Assembly (NCBI GenBank): GCA_949298065.1
Contig: CASFUZ010000007.1
Span: forward strand, 1-53,923
Reading direction: 5' to 3'
DNA: 53,923 bases
Origin: an uncultured Pseudomonadota bacterium
GTDB taxonomy: Bacteria > Pseudomonadota > Alphaproteobacteria > RF32 > CAG-239
Both the position numbers and the translations under genes were made by a program. Numbering within the stretch: the stretch's first letter is position 1; each line of letters opens with the position of its first letter. This document shows positions 24,799 through 33,976 of this stretch, piece after piece. The notes under the pieces are model-generated. The model made no database searches and had not been told where the DNA came from. It worked only from the letters and a program-made list of their open reading frames with translations.

Positions 24799-25000
24799 GT
24801 TTTACCAAAAATTTTTATCCCCGCTTTGCCCCGGAGTCTGCCGCTATCGTCCGACCTGCTCCCAATATATGATTGAAGCGATTTCCACCCACGGCATCAT
24901 CAAAGGTCTGTATCTCGGAATAAAGCGCATCTTGCGTTGCCACCCTTGGGGCGGTTCGGGTTATGACCCCGTTCCTCCAAAGCAAGAAAAAAAAGAATAA
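24758..25000 (+). CDS. yidD: Membrane protein insertion efficiency factor YidD
   Basis: An 80-residue YidD. The hallmark [15 protein letters not shown] (three cysteines) and [12 protein letters not shown] are both present, after an N-terminal amphipathic helix ([16 protein letters not shown]). It helps YidC-dependent insertion of membrane proteins. It starts inside the end of rnpA by 41 bases. Confidence 0.93.
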   Translation: MNRILKNLLILLVKFYQKFLSPLCPGVCRYRPTCSQYMIEAISTHGIIKGLYLGIKRILRCHPWGGSGYDPVPPKQEKKE

Positions 25001-25062
25001 AACTGGATATTTGCTTGCTTAAACCCTAATTATACAGTAGAAAAAGCCTAAGAAGAGATATA

Positions 25063-25079
25063 GACACGACAGACGTGTC
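25063..25079 (+). promoter_or_regulatory. Leader hairpin just before the yidC ribosome site
   Basis: A short perfect inverted repeat GACACG-ACAGA-CGTGTC lies four bases before the AAAGGAG of yidC. It is too short and lacks a T-tract for a terminator, so it could tune translation or be chance. Confidence 0.3.
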
Positions 25080-25099
25080 AATAAAGGAGATTTTAATAA

Positions 25100-26773
25100 A
25101 TGAAAGACGAAATGAAAGGCATCTATTGGGCTGTTATCTTGTCCATCGCCGTAATTTTCATAACCAACTACTTTTTCCCGCGCAAAGCCCCGTCTATGCC
25201 GGAAGCGCCAACCCCAGCTGTAGAAGCTGCCGTTGAAGAAAAAGCAGAAACTTCAAATGAAAACATAATTACCGAAACACCCTTGGAAGTTTCCGAAGTC
25301 TTAGGTAAAGATGCCCGTATCAACATCAAAAATAGTGCCATCAGCGGCTCAATCCGCATCAAAGGCGGCCGCTTTGATGAAATTTTGTTGGATAAATATA
25401 AACAAACTTTGGAAGCAGACAGTGCCGATGTTGAATTATTTACGCCGGCCAAAACCGCCAATCCCTATTATGCCGAGTTTGGGTGGTTGCCGCAAGATTC
25501 TGCCATTCGTACCCCGAATGCCAACACGCTTTGGACGGTTAAAGGCAAAGAGCTGACCCCGCAAACCCCTGTTACTTTGGAGTGGAATAACGGTCAAGGT
25601 CTTAAATTCATCCGCCGCATCAGCTTGGATAATAACTATATGTTCACCATTGAACAAAGCGTTGAGAACAACACCGGCAAAAGCATTGTGCTTTATCCTT
25701 ACGGTTTAATCAGTCGTTTTCACAATCAAGCAGCTGCCAGCGGCGTTGTTCATGAAGGTCTGATTAGTGTTGCCGACAACAATCTCCACGAAATTAAATA
25801 TAAAGACATTGAAGATTCTAAAAAAGAAGACTTCAAGACCACCGGTGGCTGGGCGGGTTTCTCAGACCGCTATTGGTTCTCTGCCTTCGTTTTGGGCAAT
25901 GAGCAAAATGCCACCATCAAATTCAGCAATACCGGTAAAAACTTATATCAGGCAGACTATGTTGGCGAGCCTTTGACAATCGCTGCCGGCTCAGTCGGAA
26001 GCAATACCGTCAAGATGTTTGCCGGTGCCAAAGAAATCAAACTTTTGGATACTTATACCAAACAGTTCAATATTCCAAAATTTGACTTAGCCGTAGATTT
26101 TGGCTGGTATTACTTCCTGACCAAACCTTTCTTCTATATTTTAGACTTCTTATACAACTTCATCGGCAATATGGGCTGGGCAATTCTGTTGTTTGCGGCC
26201 TTGCTCAGACTTATTATGTTCCCGATAGCCAATAAGTCTTACGAGAGTATGTCTAAGATGAAAAAAGTTCAGCCCAAAATTAAGGAACTGCAAGAAAGAT
26301 ACGGCGAAGATAAAATGAAGCTTCAGCAGGAAACTTTGGAACTTTACCGAAAGGAAAAAATCAATCCGGCAGCAGGCTGCTTACCGATGTTGATTCAAAT
26401 TCCGGTGTTTTTCTCGCTATATAAGGTCTTAAACATCTCCATTGAGATTCGCCACGCCCCGTTCATCGGCTGGATTAAAGACCTTTCGGCTCCGGATCCA
26501 TTAACCATCTCAGCTTGGTCACATTTGCCAATTCCTGGTCTGTTAGACATTGGTGTCTGGCCGATTCTTATGGGCTTGACAATGTGGATTCAGCAAAAAC
26601 TTAATCCGGCACCGACCAACAAAGATCAGGCACGTATGTTTGCGATGATGCCTTTTATCTTTACCTTTATGCTCGGACATTTTGCATCAGGTTTGGTCAT
26701 CTACTGGACCCTGAGCAATATCCTCTCCATTATTCAGCAAAAAGCCATAATGAAGAAAAACGGAGTAGACTAA
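25100..26773 (+). CDS. yidC: Membrane protein insertase YidC
   Basis: A 557-residue inner-membrane insertase. The first membrane segment ([17 protein letters not shown]) is followed by a 300-residue periplasmic domain and the conserved C-terminal five-segment core ([74 protein letters not shown]). The functional Arg in the hydrophilic groove is the R of LLRLIMFPI. An AAAGGAG site and the leader hairpin precede it. engB follows after two bases. Confidence 0.96.
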   Translation: MKDEMKGIYWAVILSIAVIFITNYFFPRKAPSMPEAPTPAVEAAVEEKAETSNENIITETPLEVSEVLGKDARINIKNSAISGSIRIKGGRFDEILLDKYKQTLEADSADVELFTPAKTANPYYAEFGWLPQDSAIRTPNANTLWTVKGKELTPQTPVTLEWNNGQGLKFIRRISLDNNYMFTIEQSVENNTGKSIVLYPYGLISRFHNQAAASGVVHEGLISVADNNLHEIKYKDIEDSKKEDFKTTGGWAGFSDRYWFSAFVLGNEQNATIKFSNTGKNLYQADYVGEPLTIAAGSVGSNTVKMFAGAKEIKLLDTYTKQFNIPKFDLAVDFGWYYFLTKPFFYILDFLYNFIGNMGWAILLFAALLRLIMFPIANKSYESMSKMKKVQPKIKELQERYGEDKMKLQQETLELYRKEKINPAAGCLPMLIQIPVFFSLYKVLNISIEIRHAPFIGWIKDLSAPDPLTISAWSHLPIPGLLDIGVWPILMGLTMWIQQKLNPAPTNKDQARMFAMMPFIFTFMLGHFASGLVIYWTLSNILSIIQQKAIMKKNGVD

Positions 26774-26774
26774 G

Positions 26775-27416
26775 ATGGAAGCAAAAACGGACAAGTTTAG
26801 CAGCGAACAGATTAGCGAAGCCAAGGCTTTGTTCAACAAACCTTGCACCTTTGTCTTGAGCGTTGCTAAACTTGACCAACTTCCGTTAACCGAGATGGGA
26901 GAGGTTGCCTTTGCCGGACGCTCCAATGTCGGCAAATCAAGCCTCATAAATGCCTTGTTCAACCAGCGCAAATTAGCCAAAACCTCCTCCACACCGGGAC
27001 GCACCCAACAGCTGAACTACTTTAATTTGGCAGACAAAATTCATCTGGTAGACCTCCCTGGTTATGGCTTTGCTCAAGCCCCTGAAAGTATGGTTAAAAA
27101 CTGGCAGAAACTGATTTTCACTTACCTGCAAGGCCGTGTAAATTTGAAAAGAGTTTTTCTTTTGATAGATTCACGCCATGGCATAAAAAAAGTTGATGAA
27201 GAAACAATGGAACTTTTGGATAAAGCCGCAGTAACCTACCAAATAGTCCTGACCAAGACCGACAAAATCAGCGCCAAAGAATTGGAAACAACCATCAATA
27301 AGACCAAAGAAATAATCAAAAAACACGGCGCGGCTTATGTTGATGTTTTGGCCACCAGCTCAGAAAAAAACTTAGGTCTGGATGAACTGAAGGCAGAAAT
27401 CAGCAGTTTGATTTAA
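26775..27416 (+). CDS. engB: GTP-binding protein EngB (YihA/YsxC)
   Basis: A 213-residue GTPase for 50S ribosome assembly. Motifs are visible: G1 [10 protein letters not shown]2 region TPGRTQ, G3 DLPGYGFA, G4 TKTDK, G5 TSSEK. The start at 26775 is two bases after yidC, so it belongs to the rpmH-yidC operon. Its end overlaps the convergent methyltransferase gene by 17 bases. Confidence 0.95.
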   Translation: MEAKTDKFSSEQISEAKALFNKPCTFVLSVAKLDQLPLTEMGEVAFAGRSNVGKSSLINALFNQRKLAKTSSTPGRTQQLNYFNLADKIHLVDLPGYGFAQAPESMVKNWQKLIFTYLQGRVNLKRVFLLIDSRHGIKKVDEETMELLDKAAVTYQIVLTKTDKISAKELETTINKTKEIIKKHGAAYVDVLATSSEKNLGLDELKAEISSLI

Positions 27417-28098
27417 CAAAAGCTTTACGGTTTTTGCGCCCCATAGACCACAAATTTCCGATACCGTTAATCGGCTGAACTTCATAAAGAGACTTAAAAT
27501 CAAAATCGCGACTAAAGAAAACAGACGTTGTTTTGGTATAATTATTCATTGGGCAAAAGCCATAAAAATCCACTTGTAATAAATTTGCGCTTTTAAGAAT
27601 TTCAACCGCTTTAACATATTCGGCAGAGGTATTAATTCTATCGCTGTCATCTAAAATAATGATTCCGCCTTTAGCTAATTTTTTAACAGCTGTGGCGGCA
27701 CAATAAGCCCGACATTTGCCATCCACCGCAATCACATCATAAAGTTCGTCTTTTTCCAAAATCGCATTAAAATAAGCCTCACCCTCATCTCGCCAACGGA
27801 TTTCAAGATTAGACTTATTAAAACTTTTACGCCATTCGGCAAACCATTGGGGATTATCTTCAACACTCACAACTTTTAAGGCTCTGTTTGCCCAGAAAAG
27901 CGAAGAATACCCACAGCCGAACTCAAAAATCTTTTTGTCTGCATAATCAAACTGTGACAAATATTCAATTGCCGGATAAGTGTACCAAGGGATAGGGTTT
28001 CCATCTTTATCCTCGCAAACTTTTTCATCAATGCTCCGCTCAATGGCATATTCTTTTTGCCACATTTCAATAAATTTCAAAAATTTATCGCTAAACAT
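27400..28098 (-). CDS. Class I SAM-dependent methyltransferase-like protein
   Basis: A 232-residue protein with Rossmann-type motifs: [17 protein letters not shown] (glycine-rich loop), [10 protein letters not shown] (motif with acidic residue after strand 2), [11 protein letters not shown] and [10 protein letters not shown]. The domain is like other small O- or N-methyltransferases, but the substrate is not recognisable. A ribosome site AAGGGGC precedes the ATG. It is convergent with engB by a 17-base overlap. Confidence 0.65.
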   Translation of the reverse strand: MFSDKFLKFIEMWQKEYAIERSIDEKVCEDKDGNPIPWYTYPAIEYLSQFDYADKKIFEFGCGYSSLFWANRALKVVSVEDNPQWFAEWRKSFNKSNLEIRWRDEGEAYFNAILEKDELYDVIAVDGKCRAYCAATAVKKLAKGGIIILDDSDRINTSAEYVKAVEILKSANLLQVDFYGFCPMNNYTKTTSVFFSRDFDFKSLYEVQPINGIGNLWSMGRKNRKAFVKSNC

Positions 28099-28180
28099 AA
28101 AAGCCCCTTCGTTGAAAAATCATATAAGACACATATATCATAAGCGGATAATTATTTGAAATCTTTTTTAGGAGAGAATA

Positions 28181-28405
28181 ATGGAATATTTAACAAAGAC
28201 TTCTTTTGTTCTGACCATCATCGGGGCTTTGAACTGGGGCTTGGTCGGATTTTTTGATTTCAATTTGGTTGCCTTTTTGTTCGGCAGTATGAGCATTTTG
28301 TCTCGCGCCGTTTACATTTTGGTCGGCATTGCCTCTTTGGTTGTTATTTATGCCGCCTTTACTGAAAATTCTGAAAAACAATTTGTCAGACAAATTCATA
28401 AATAA
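28181..28405 (+). CDS. DUF378-family small membrane protein
   Basis: A 74-residue protein with two membrane segments (FVLTIIGALNWGLVGFFDFN and ILVGIASLVVIYAAF). The GALNWGLVG motif is diagnostic of DUF378 (YuzA-like). Function is unknown. AGGAGAG precedes the ATG. A terminator follows. Confidence 0.8.
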   Translation: MEYLTKTSFVLTIIGALNWGLVGFFDFNLVAFLFGSMSILSRAVYILVGIASLVVIYAAFTENSEKQFVRQIHK

Positions 28406-28413
28406 TCTTTTTA

Positions 28414-28450
28414 AACTCTCCCTGAAAAAAAACAGGGAGAGTTTTTTTTC
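28414..28450 (+). terminator. Rho-independent terminator
   Basis: Stem AACTCTCCCTG / CAGGGAGAGTT (28414-28424 and 28433-28443) with an A-rich loop, then T-tract. It ends the DUF378 transcript. Confidence 0.88.
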
Positions 28451-28515
28451 ATCCATTAAGCATTAATCAATAACTTCTGCGCTATAATAAATAAAAAACA
28501 ACAACAGAGGCAGAA

Positions 28516-28854
28516 ATGTCGGGCGCAAAGTTAATATTAAAGAATCCTCGCAACGGCAGCATTAAAACAGCTCCGATTGGTTTTTCTTGGACAATTTTAT
28601 TCTTTGGTTTTCTGGTTCCCCTATATCGCAAAGAATGGCTTTGGACAATTTTTGTTTTGTTTTTACAAATCATAACTCTTGGTCTGGCAGCTATTCCTCT
28701 GGCTTTCTGTTATAATAAAATATATATCCGCCGCTTAATAAACAAAGGCTACACGTATTTCAGCCGCACAGGCAACATTTCGCAAGAAAAAATGGATAAA
28801 TATTTACACTTACAAAAAAAGGTCTTTGAAAAAGCCTTTGCCCCACGTTTTTAA
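28516..28854 (+). CDS. Small membrane protein of unknown function
   Basis: A 112-residue protein with two adjacent hydrophobic segments (GFSWTILFFGFLVPLY and LWTIFVLFLQIITLGLAAIPLAF) separated by RKEW, flanked by basic residues; the C-terminus is charged and soluble (ISQEKMDKYLHLQKKVFEKAF). I do not recognise a firm family; it resembles small DUF2628/HrgC-type membrane proteins only in layout. AGAGGCAG precedes the ATG. Confidence 0.6.
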   Translation: MSGAKLILKNPRNGSIKTAPIGFSWTILFFGFLVPLYRKEWLWTIFVLFLQIITLGLAAIPLAFCYNKIYIRRLINKGYTYFSRTGNISQEKMDKYLHLQKKVFEKAFAPRF

Positions 28855-28874
28855 TTTTCTGAACATTTTTGAAT

Positions 28875-29266
28875 ATTAGTTACCCACTATATGAATCTTT
28901 ACAAAAGCTTGGCTGGTGGAATTTATAGAGTAATTTCTAGAGGTGATAAAAATTTTAGCGTAGATTGAACTACGTGAATTTTTATCAGCCTCGTAAAATT
29001 GCTCTAGAAAACCTCCAGATGAGCTTTTTTTAAGCTCGGAGAATGAGGTAAATAATTAAAGAAACAAAGGCAAAAGTACCGCAGCGTACATAAACGTACG
29101 TGAGGACACTTTTGACCTGCAGTTTCTGTATTAGTTACCCATTATACTTAGCTTCCTGAAGTTCGGAGAGTGAGGTAAATAATAAGAAACAAAGGCAAAA
29201 GTACCGCAGCGTACATAAACGTACGTGAGGACACTTTTGACCTGCAGTTTCTGTATTAGTTACCCA
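28875..29266. repeat. Palindromic repeat region with tandem 127-bp units
   Basis: No gene in this 390-base stretch. Two near-identical units (29045-29148 and 29172-29272, period 127) each read GAGGTAAATAAT-AAGAAAC ... GTTTCTGTATTAGTTACCC: terminal inverted arms enclose GGCAAAAGT / ACTTTTGACC, then a small hairpin CGTAC-ATAAAC-GTACG. Upstream is an isolated arm ATTAGTTACCCACTATA at 28875-28891 and a larger cruciform at 28905-29030 (inner stem GATAAAAATT / AATTTTTATC at 28945-28986 with CGTAG/CTACG at its tip). Confidence 0.8.
28945..28986. repeat. Long stem-loop within the palindromic region
   Basis: Outer stem GATAAAAATT / AATTTTTATC (28945-28954 and 28977-28986) and inner stem CGTAG / CTACG (28959-28963 and 28970-28974), separated by the loop ATTGAA. 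Flanking segments (TAGAGTAATTTC near 28925, GCTCTAGAAAACC near 29000) can extend it further. Confidence 0.65.
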
Positions 29267-30298
29267 CTATACGAGCTTCCGAGCCGCTGACGATATCTGC
29301 ATCAAACAATACGATACAATTTCTTGTATCGGCATATTGGTTGTCTTGCAGTCGCGCTCACATTTATAGAGAAGTTCTAACACGCTGAGCAGTTTTTCAC
29401 GCGGCCAAATAGACACTTGGCGCTTAAAGTTTTGCTCTCGGAAGAAAATAATTCTGGGTTGTAGTTTAAAGACAGCTTTATCCAAGGTTTCGCCATTTTC
29501 CATATATGCCTTGCAAAGCAAAATCTTATTAAAATGGTACGTCAAACTCCGCACAATAGAAATCGGCTCGCTTCCCTCGTTAACCAGCTTATTAAATGCC
29601 GCCAGAGCCTTCTCCGCATAACCGCTTGCCGCCGCAAAACAAACATCATCTCCGGAAGATGAAGAGGCATCACTGATAATTTTTTGGACATCCTCAACCG
29701 TAACATTTTTATGTTCGCCCAAATAAGTTATCAGTTTTTCAATCTCGCCGGAATTACTCATACGGTCATTAGAAAGGCGCGAACACAAAAGCTGCAAAGC
29801 CTCATTTCCGATAGTTATGCCATTTTCAATAAACTTTGTCCGTGTTGAGTTAAAAATATCTTCATCTCTGTCTTCATAACAAGCAATCGCTGCCATATTA
29901 TCACTGTCTTCTGCCAGTTTGACCAAAGAAGACTTTTTATTCAGACTTCCGGAAGATATAATCAGCAACGCATCCGAGACATTATTCTCAAACAAGGCCT
30001 TAATATGTTTGGTTAAATTATTATCTCCGTCACGTATAACAATCACGCGCCGACCGCCCATCAAAGACTGCCCGTTATATTCTCCAAACAAGATACCGGC
30101 ATCAGCGTTTACGTCGCTTCCATTCAGATAAACTACCCGAAATGGGTCATACAAATCAGGACAAATAGCTGCTGTAAATTTTTTCACATATTCAGCCTGC
30201 AAGCCCTCATTACTGCCATAAATAACCGCGCAACGCAAAACATCGTCCGGCTTTTTAAGATATTTATCTATTTGGGCCTGCTTAAATTGCACTGGCAT
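29267..30298 (-). CDS. holA: DNA polymerase III subunit delta
   Basis: A 343-residue HolA, the clamp-loader subunit that opens the beta clamp. Recognisable stretches are AVIYGSNEGLQAEYVKKF at the N-terminus, NGQSLMGGRRVIVIRDGDN (as in the LFGGRRVI family motif) and the C-terminal FNKLVNEGSEPISIVRSLTYHFNKIL. Its stop codon TAG (29267-29269) is supplied by the terminal arm of the adjacent palindromic repeat. The gene overlaps lptE by 17 bases and is part of the DUF3576-leuS-lptE-holA operon. Confidence 0.92.
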   Translation of the reverse strand: MPVQFKQAQIDKYLKKPDDVLRCAVIYGSNEGLQAEYVKKFTAAICPDLYDPFRVVYLNGSDVNADAGILFGEYNGQSLMGGRRVIVIRDGDNNLTKHIKALFENNVSDALLIISSGSLNKKSSLVKLAEDSDNMAAIACYEDRDEDIFNSTRTKFIENGITIGNEALQLLCSRLSNDRMSNSGEIEKLITYLGEHKNVTVEDVQKIISDASSSSGDDVCFAAASGYAEKALAAFNKLVNEGSEPISIVRSLTYHFNKILLCKAYMENGETLDKAVFKLQPRIIFFREQNFKRQVSIWPREKLLSVLELLYKCERDCKTTNMPIQEIVSYCLMQISSAARKLV

Positions 30299-30836
30299 CT
30301 CCTATTCCCGTCTGCCGAGAATGAAAATAAGCCCCCAAACGCAAAGCTATATCATTGGCAATAATCTGAGCACAATCTTTCTCGCCTTTTTTCTCGGCTA
30401 CGGTTGTAGAATATGGGTTAGACATAATATCATAGCTGGAATAGGCAATACTATTTCCGCGCACTAGTTCTTTATCTGTCTGAGCATCATACAAAATATA
30501 ATCTACACGATATTGAACTTGCTCGCGTGTTGCCGTAATATCATTACGCAAAGCCTGTTGAATAATTTGCTTATCCGTTAGCTCCACATAAAGACGATAT
30601 TTCGGACGCTTCGGAGTACCACGAGGCGTTAAGCTGTCCAAAAGCTCATTACGCACAACCTGCCCAAAACGCTCCTCAATAGGCTCAACCTTAATTTGAG
30701 CCATTTCCTGCGTAATGGAAGTATCAAACTCGCCGGAAAAATACCAGGTATTATTATGCTTCTTTTCCACATAAAGGGGTTGAAAACCACAAGAGCTTAC
30801 AAACAAAGCCAACAATAACACCTGATATTTTTTCAT
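30282..30836 (-). CDS. lptE: LPS-assembly lipoprotein LptE
   Basis: A 184-residue outer-membrane lipoprotein: signal MKKYQVLLLALFVSSC with lipobox VSS-C, followed by GFQPLY, the conserved start of alphaproteobacterial LptE. It forms the plug of the LptD beta-barrel, which inserts LPS in the outer leaflet. The segment VVRNELLDSLTPRG and the later YRVDYILYDA are typical. AAGGAAAC precedes the ATG. It sits between leuS and holA, with a 17-base overlap to holA. Confidence 0.9.
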   Translation of the reverse strand: MKKYQVLLLALFVSSCGFQPLYVEKKHNNTWYFSGEFDTSITQEMAQIKVEPIEERFGQVVRNELLDSLTPRGTPKRPKYRLYVELTDKQIIQQALRNDITATREQVQYRVDYILYDAQTDKELVRGNSIAYSSYDIMSNPYSTTVAEKKGEKDCAQIIANDIALRLGAYFHSRQTGIGDASAI

Positions 30837-30851
30837 ACATCCGTTTCCTTA

Positions 30852-33350
30852 TTATGCAGCAACCGCTTTAGCGACGATATTAACGATTTTGTTGGGAACA
30901 ACAATAACCTTAACGACTTCTTGTCCTTCAAGCTGGCGTTTAACATTTTCCATATTCAATGCCGCCTTTTCAAGCTCTTCTTTCGGTGCATCTTTCGGCA
31001 TCTCAATCGTGCCACGCAGTTTACCACAAACCTGAACAGCAATGGTCACCACATCATCTTGTGCCAACTTAGCATCGCCTTGCGGCCAGCTTTCAGTAAT
31101 AATCAATGTATTTTTGCCCATACGTGCCCACATTTCTTCTGCCAAATGCGGCGTAAACGGAGACATCAACTTCAACAAAGTCAAATATAACTCTGCCGGA
31201 ACTTTCTCCAAAGAAGACATATAGTTAACATATGTCATCAATGATGAAACTGCCGTATTAAACTTCATCTGATCAATACGCTCCGTAACCTCCAAGATAC
31301 ATTTGTGCATCGCACGCAAATCTTTTTCTGATGGCTGAGTAGCATAAACTTTCTTCATCAAAGCATATACTTTGCTGACAAAACGATAAACACCCATCAA
31401 ACTTTCATCTGACCACATGGCAACTTGGTCAAAAGGTCCGATAAACATTTCATACAAACGGAATGTATCTGCGCCATAAGCATCAACGATATCATCTGGG
31501 TTAATAACATTACCGCGAGACTTAGACATTTTCTCGCCGTTTTCAGCCAAAATCATACCATGAGAAGTGCGTTTATTGTAGGGCTCTTTGGTCGGAACCA
31601 AACCGCAATCATATAAGAATTTATGCCAAAAACGAGAATACAATAAGTGTAAGGTCGTATGTTCCATACCACCATTATACCAATCCACATTCATCCAATA
31701 ATCCAAAGCCTCTTTGGATGCAAATTCCTTATCATTATGCGGATCGCAATAACGTAAGAAATACCAAGAAGAACCGGCCCAGTTCGGCATTGTATCCGTT
31801 TCACGGCGCGCATGTCCGCCACATTTCGGACATGTTGCATTCAACCAATCACCGGCCTTAGACAAGGGCGATTCGCCTTCATCATTCGGATGATAATCAG
31901 GCACCGGCGGCAAGGTCAAAGGCAATTCGGATTCTGGGATTGGCTGCCAGCCGCACTTTTCACAATAAACCATCGGAATTGGCTCACCCCAATAACGTTG
32001 ACGAGAAAAGACCCAATCACGCAACTTGAAGTTAACTTTAGCTCTGCCAAAACCTTTTTCTTCAGCATACTTGATGGCAGCTTTCATACCATCTTCTTTG
32101 TTCATTCCGTTTAAGAAGCCGGAGTTAATATGAGCGCCGTCTTCTTCCCAAGCTTTTTCGGAAATATCTCCGCCTTCCAAAACCTGAACAATCGGCAGAT
32201 TAAAGGCCTTAGCAAAGTCATAGTCACGTTGGTCATGCGCCGGCACAGCCATAATCGCGCCCGTACCATAACCCATCAAGACATAATCGGAAATAAAGAC
32301 CGGAATCAAATCGCCGGTATACGGATTTTTAGCCTTAATTCCTTTAAGCTCAACACCTGTTTTAGAATCATTTGCCGTACGTTGCAAATCAGACTTTTTA
32401 GCCGTTTCCGCAACATAAGCTTTAACTTCATCGGCATTTTCAAATTGGTCCATCAGAGCGCTGACATATTCATGCTCGGGAGCCAAAACCATATAAGTAA
32501 CACCGAAAGCCGTATCCGGACGTGTCGTAAATACGGTCAATTTTTTGCCATCCAAAACATTACCGTTTTTATCGGTTAAGCCAAAATCAAGCTCGGCACC
32601 TTCGGAACGTCCAATCCAGTTAATCTGTTGCGACTTAACTCTATCAATAAAGTCCAAACCGTCCAAATCATTAATCAAACGGTCAGCATATTTGGTAATG
32701 GCAATCATCCATTGTTCTTTATTTTTACGAACAACTTGCGCGCCGCAACGTTCACAACAACCGTTCACAACTTCCTCGTTAGCCAAACCGACCTTGCAGG
32801 ACGGGCACCAGTTAATGGCAATTTTATCTTTATAAGCCAAACCTTTTTCAAAGAACTTAATGAACATCCATTGCGTCCATTTGAAATATTCCGGTGAAGA
32901 AGTATCAATACATCTATCCCAGTCAAAGCTAAAGCCGAGAGATTTCAGCTGCTTAGTGAAAGTTTTGATATTTGCTTGTGTAGAAACAGCCGGATGCACA
33001 CCTGTCTTAATAGCATAGTTTTCGGCGGGCAGACCGAAAGCATCAAAGCCCATCGGATACAAAACATTAAAACCCTGCATACGTTTTTTACGCGCAATCA
33101 CGTCCAAAGCCGTATAAGAACGCGGATGTCCGACATGCAAACCCGCACCTGACGGATACGGAAACTCAACCAACGCATAAAATTTTTCTTTGTTGGGGTC
33201 TACTTCTACTTTATAAGCCTTTTCATCATCCCAAATTTTCTGCCATTTTTTTTCAATGGTATGAAAATTATATCTGTCTTCCAGCGCCCATTCCTTGCGC
33301 CATTCTTCAAAATTTTCCTTGCCGTTATATCTGGCATTTTTATCAGTCAT
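30852..33350 (-). CDS. leuS: Leucyl-tRNA synthetase
   Basis: An 832-residue class I synthetase. The HIGH-like motif is HVGHPRSY, in the YPSGAGLHVGH context near residue 70; a CPSCKVGLANEEVVNGCCERCG zinc-knuckle-like segment follows near 180; the editing domain contains TRPDTAFGVTYM; and the KMSKS loop is EKMSKSRGNV near 620. Length is normal for bacterial LeuRS (800-880). The ATG at 33350 follows AGAGAGGGA. It starts the operon after the DUF3576 gene and is 15 bases upstream of lptE. Confidence 0.97.
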   Translation of the reverse strand: MTDKNARYNGKENFEEWRKEWALEDRYNFHTIEKKWQKIWDDEKAYKVEVDPNKEKFYALVEFPYPSGAGLHVGHPRSYTALDVIARKKRMQGFNVLYPMGFDAFGLPAENYAIKTGVHPAVSTQANIKTFTKQLKSLGFSFDWDRCIDTSSPEYFKWTQWMFIKFFEKGLAYKDKIAINWCPSCKVGLANEEVVNGCCERCGAQVVRKNKEQWMIAITKYADRLINDLDGLDFIDRVKSQQINWIGRSEGAELDFGLTDKNGNVLDGKKLTVFTTRPDTAFGVTYMVLAPEHEYVSALMDQFENADEVKAYVAETAKKSDLQRTANDSKTGVELKGIKAKNPYTGDLIPVFISDYVLMGYGTGAIMAVPAHDQRDYDFAKAFNLPIVQVLEGGDISEKAWEEDGAHINSGFLNGMNKEDGMKAAIKYAEEKGFGRAKVNFKLRDWVFSRQRYWGEPIPMVYCEKCGWQPIPESELPLTLPPVPDYHPNDEGESPLSKAGDWLNATCPKCGGHARRETDTMPNWAGSSWYFLRYCDPHNDKEFASKEALDYWMNVDWYNGGMEHTTLHLLYSRFWHKFLYDCGLVPTKEPYNKRTSHGMILAENGEKMSKSRGNVINPDDIVDAYGADTFRLYEMFIGPFDQVAMWSDESLMGVYRFVSKVYALMKKVYATQPSEKDLRAMHKCILEVTERIDQMKFNTAVSSLMTYVNYMSSLEKVPAELYLTLLKLMSPFTPHLAEEMWARMGKNTLIITESWPQGDAKLAQDDVVTIAVQVCGKLRGTIEMPKDAPKEELEKAALNMENVKRQLEGQEVVKVIVVPNKIVNIVAKAVAA

Positions 33351-33364
33351 TTTAAAATCCCTCT

Positions 33365-33829
33365 CTAATTTCTGGCCGCCAAATCTCTTCTATACAATTT
33401 TCTGGCCTGCGTCAAAATCGCCTGCTCAATTTCTCCGGCCAATCTTTTATCCGCGGTCTCATTTACCCAAGTACCGTTTTGCAACACTCTTTTGAACACC
33501 GCGACTTTCAAACAATCCGCCCGCAAATTCTGCGACAAAATATTAACCGTAATTTTGAATTGTTCATCGGGGATTCCATCCATCGCCGCCCAATCCGTAA
33601 CAATCACGCCGCCGACAGCATCAGCTGAAGCCAAAGGCATAAAGGATAACTTAGCCAAAGCAGCTTGCCACAAATACGGATTAACACCGAGCGCTTGTTG
33701 TGGCTCACTTTCGTCCTTAACCGTTTCTTTTGCATCGGAAAACGGATTTAACGAAGACCAAGATGCCGTTCCCGAACAACCCGAAACAATCAGTCCCGCA
33801 ATCAAGATTGCGCTAAGATGTTTATTCAT
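33365..33829 (-). CDS. DUF3576-family lipoprotein
   Basis: A 154-residue lipoprotein (MNKHLSAILIAGLIVSGC, lipobox VSG-C) with the family stretch NPYLWQAALAKLSFMPLASADAVGGVIVTDW and a C-terminal QARKLYRRDLAAR. DUF3576 is almost confined to Alphaproteobacteria and nearly always precedes leuS, as here (14 bases). Its function is unknown; the neighbourhood of lptE hints at envelope assembly. Confidence 0.88.
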   Translation of the reverse strand: MNKHLSAILIAGLIVSGCSGTASWSSLNPFSDAKETVKDESEPQQALGVNPYLWQAALAKLSFMPLASADAVGGVIVTDWAAMDGIPDEQFKITVNILSQNLRADCLKVAVFKRVLQNGTWVNETADKRLAGEIEQAILTQARKLYRRDLAARN

Positions 33830-33976
33830 CGGATACCCTCTTCAAAAAATTACACATTGCACACAAAGTATAATACTTTTTGCCAAAAGACAAGACACTT
33901 ACGCCATTTTCTCACTTGTAATTAGCTCTGGTTTTGCCTAAAATGAGCAAAACTTACTTTTATTAGGAAATGTTTT

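Noticed and set aside
29045..29272. Insertion sequence with terminal inverted repeats
   Set aside because: Units are about 100 bases, contain no transposase and show no clear target-site duplication; a MITE-like origin is possible but not shown.
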